Of a stretch of DNA of 64,000 bases, positions 62,425-64,000 are shown piece after piece. Position numbers and translations under genes: made by a program. The stretch is from contig JARDYH010000004.1 of the NCBI GenBank assembly GCA_029215795.1, positions 215,738,517 through 215,802,516 of the forward strand, written 5' to 3'. Below the pieces are notes generated by a model. It did no database searches, was not told the origin of the DNA, and saw only the letters and a program-made list of their open reading frames with translations. How positions within the stretch are numbered: position 1 is the first letter of the stretch; every line of letters starts with the position of its first letter. The DNA is from Anniella stebbinsi. Lineage: Eukaryota > Chordata > Lepidosauria > Squamata > Anniellidae.

Positions 62425-63541
62425 TTTATTTATTTATTTATTTATTACATTTGTATACCGTCCCATAGCCGAAGCTCTCTGGGCGGTTTACATAGGATTA
62501 AAAACAATTAAAAACAATATACAAAAATTAAAACAGCAAAAACATACAACATACACACAATCTGTACATTTAAAAACCACTTCAACACTTCAAAAAACTA
62601 CAAAAACTAAACAAAACAAACCCAGGCTCCTCAGATATTGCCAAATGCCTGAGAGAAGAGGAAAGTCTTGACCTGGCGCCGAAAATATAACAATGTTGGC
62701 GCCAGGCGGGCCTCGTCGGGGAGATCGTTCCACAATTGGGGAGCCACCACAGAGAAGGCCCTCTCCCTTGTTGCCGACCTCCGAGCTTCCCTCAGAGGAG
62801 GCACTCGGAGGAGGGCCTTAGATGTTGAACGTAGTGTTCAGGTAGGTTCATGTCGGGAAAGGCGTTCCATCAGGTATTGTGGTCCCAAGCCGTGTAAGGC
62901 TTTATAGGTTAAAACCAGCACCTTGAACCGGGCTCGGAAACATACAGGCAGCCAATGCAAGCGGGCCAGAGTAGGTCTTATATGCTCGAACCTACTGGTT
63001 CCAGTTATCAATCTGGCCGCTGCATTTTGCACAAGCTGCAGCTTCCGAACCACCTTCAAAGGCAGCCCCACGTAGAGTGCATTGCAATAATCTAACTTGG
63101 AGGTTACCAGAGCATGGGCAACTGAAGCCAGGTTATCCCTGTCCAGATAGGGACGTAGCTGGGCCACCAACTGAAGTTGGTAGAAGGCACTCCGTGCCAC
63201 TGAGGCCACCTGCACCTCAAGTGACAGAGATGGTTCTAGGAGAACCCCCAAGCTACGAACCTGCTCCTTCAAGGGGAGTGCAACCCCATCCAGAACAGGT
63301 TGAACACCCTCCATCCGGTCAGCGGAACCACCCACTAACAGCGTCTCAGTCTTGTCTGGATTGAGTTTCAGTTTATTAGCCCTCATCCAGTCCATTGTCG
63401 CAGCCAGGCACTGGTTCAGCACATCCACAGCCTCACCTGATGAAGATAAAAAGGAGAAATAGAGCTGCATGTCATCAGCGTACTGATGACAACGCACTCC
63501 AAAACTCCGGATGACTGCACTCAACGGTTTAATGTAGAGGT
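62425..63541 (-). mobile_element. L2-like LINE, longest copy (RT C-terminal half to tail)
   Basis: Reversed (TTTA)n tail (62425-62447), terminus TATACCGTCCCATAGCCGAAG, A-rich UTR, then a long RT-domain frame from about 63541 to the natural stop at 62631-62633. 5' truncation occurs just upstream of the YADD box, where repeat H text begins. It is the reference copy for the shorter fragments at 0.55, 10.55, 44.45 and 46.24 kb. Confidence 0.9.
62631..63541 (-). pseudogene. L2-like reverse transcriptase fragment, one in-frame stop
   Basis: The fragment covers the reverse-transcriptase palm onward of a non-LTR element. The catalytic YADD motif is at 63471-63482, followed by KLKLNPDKTE, LGVLLEPSLSLE, SKLDYCNALYVGLP and LHWLPVCFRARFK-LVLTYKALHG. 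A single TGA (62838-62840) interrupts the frame. The remaining 68 codons continue in the same frame (REARRSATRERAFSVVAPQLWNDLPDEARLAPT) to the true stop. That position reads through as CAA (Gln) in the 44.45-kb copy. The open frame formally extends upstream to 63638, but that part is repeat H, not RT. The N-terminal endonuclease and fingers are missing, so it is inactive. Confidence 0.88.
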
Positions 63542-63700
63542 CCCTAACCGTTTTGGGCCCGTGGGCACCATTGGGAATTTGAGAAACTGCTGTGGGCACC
63601 ACCACAAAATGGCTCTCATGGAGGATGTGGCTAGTCATATAATGGCTGCCATGGGGCCTGGCTCATCAAAAGCAAACTGAAGAGGAGGTGGTGGCGGGAG
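63538..63700 (+). repeat. Dispersed repeat H
   Basis: GAGGTCCCTAACCGTTTTGGG, GGGAATTTGAGAAACTGC, CACCACAAAATGGCTCTCAT match 31765-31920 in order. It abuts the 5' truncation point of the L2-like copy. Confidence 0.55.
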
Positions 63701-63838
63701 AAAAATAGTCTAGAGGCTGTGGGGTGGGGAAGAGAGAAACAGGAGGGCAACATGGCAGAGAAGGAGCAAAGCTAGAAGCTGATGGTGGGGAGAAACAGGG
63801 AGCTAAAGAGGTGGGGGACTGAGAAGGGTAGAGACATT
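63701..63838. other. Purine-rich spacer
   Basis: G/A-rich sequence with repeated GGTGGGGAGAAACAGG-like words. Probably a continuation of repeat H. No gene. Confidence 0.3.
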
Positions 63839-64000
63839 GGGCTCATCTACACCTAAGGGCCTAGTGGGAGGGAGGGGGAGGATTGCGGACTTGCCTGCTT
63901 CCGTAATCCTCCTCCAGCTTCTATGTGCCCACGCGACGTCACGGAAGGGAAGAGGGACGTTGCGGGTGCCATTTTTTAATTTTTAGAAGTGGAGCCAGTC
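63839..64000. mobile_element. Family G element, left part, cut by window end
   Basis: Terminus GGGCTCATCTACACC as at 27087, followed by CpG-rich text and GAAGAGGGACGTTGCGGG shared with 27198-27220. The right end lies beyond the window. Confidence 0.6.

Noticed and set aside
62838..63638. 266-codon frame as a possible host gene
   Set aside because: It is the reverse-transcriptase part of an L2-like LINE. Its first about 32 codons come from an unrelated flanking repeat.

Overview
The window looks like gene-poor nuclear DNA from a non-avian reptile, most likely a squamate (lizard or snake). The evidence is the repeat content: CR1-type LINE 3' ends, an L2-like LINE with a readable YADD reverse-transcriptase segment, a Dong/R4-like LINE lodged in TAA repeats, tRNA-derived SINEs, TGTCATG-type LTRs and many palindromic hAT-type MITEs. 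I found no host protein-coding gene, no tRNA or rRNA gene and no CRISPR array. Every long open frame is either transposon-derived or a low-complexity shadow. Species and locus cannot be named from the sequence alone.

Layout. 0-13 kb: LINE fragments (L2-like, CR1, one CR1 inserted in another), a CpG-rich Harbinger-like MITE and the first 320-bp hAT MITE. 13.0-14.3 kb: a CpG-rich block with a consensus CRE and a near-consensus RFX X-box, the best promoter candidate. It is followed by about 2 kb of repeat-poor DNA. 16-23 kb: densely nested SINEs and MITEs, with three more 320-bp hAT MITEs. 23-36 kb: mostly single-copy-looking sequence with scattered repeats. 36.5-37.4 kb: a solo LTR with a perfect 5-bp target duplication, carrying another 320-bp MITE. 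38-47 kb: LINE ends and short palindromic elements. 47.8-49.1 kb: a hAT-type element with an exact 8-bp target duplication, three internal fold-backs and a nested hAT MITE. 49-60 kb: CR1, two more MITE copies, LTRs, the second Dong-like copy and a second GATA-rich hAT element at 57.9 kb. 60-64 kb: an LTR, a repeat-poor stretch, nested MITE/CR1 pieces and the longest L2-like copy (RT fragment).

Main point. The window is a layered transposon record. Exact 8-bp duplications show that several short palindromic families here, some of them without obvious names, are non-autonomous hAT elements. One 320-bp family has eight copies of almost constant length. The most unusual object is the 1.3-kb element at 47.8 kb. 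Several repeat-free AT-rich stretches (about 26.0, 31.2, 37.9, 47.4, 54.1 and 61.7 kb) are plausible conserved non-coding elements, but that needs alignment to other genomes.

Boundaries marked approximate were placed by eye. Family names rest on motif recognition and target duplications, not on database searches.
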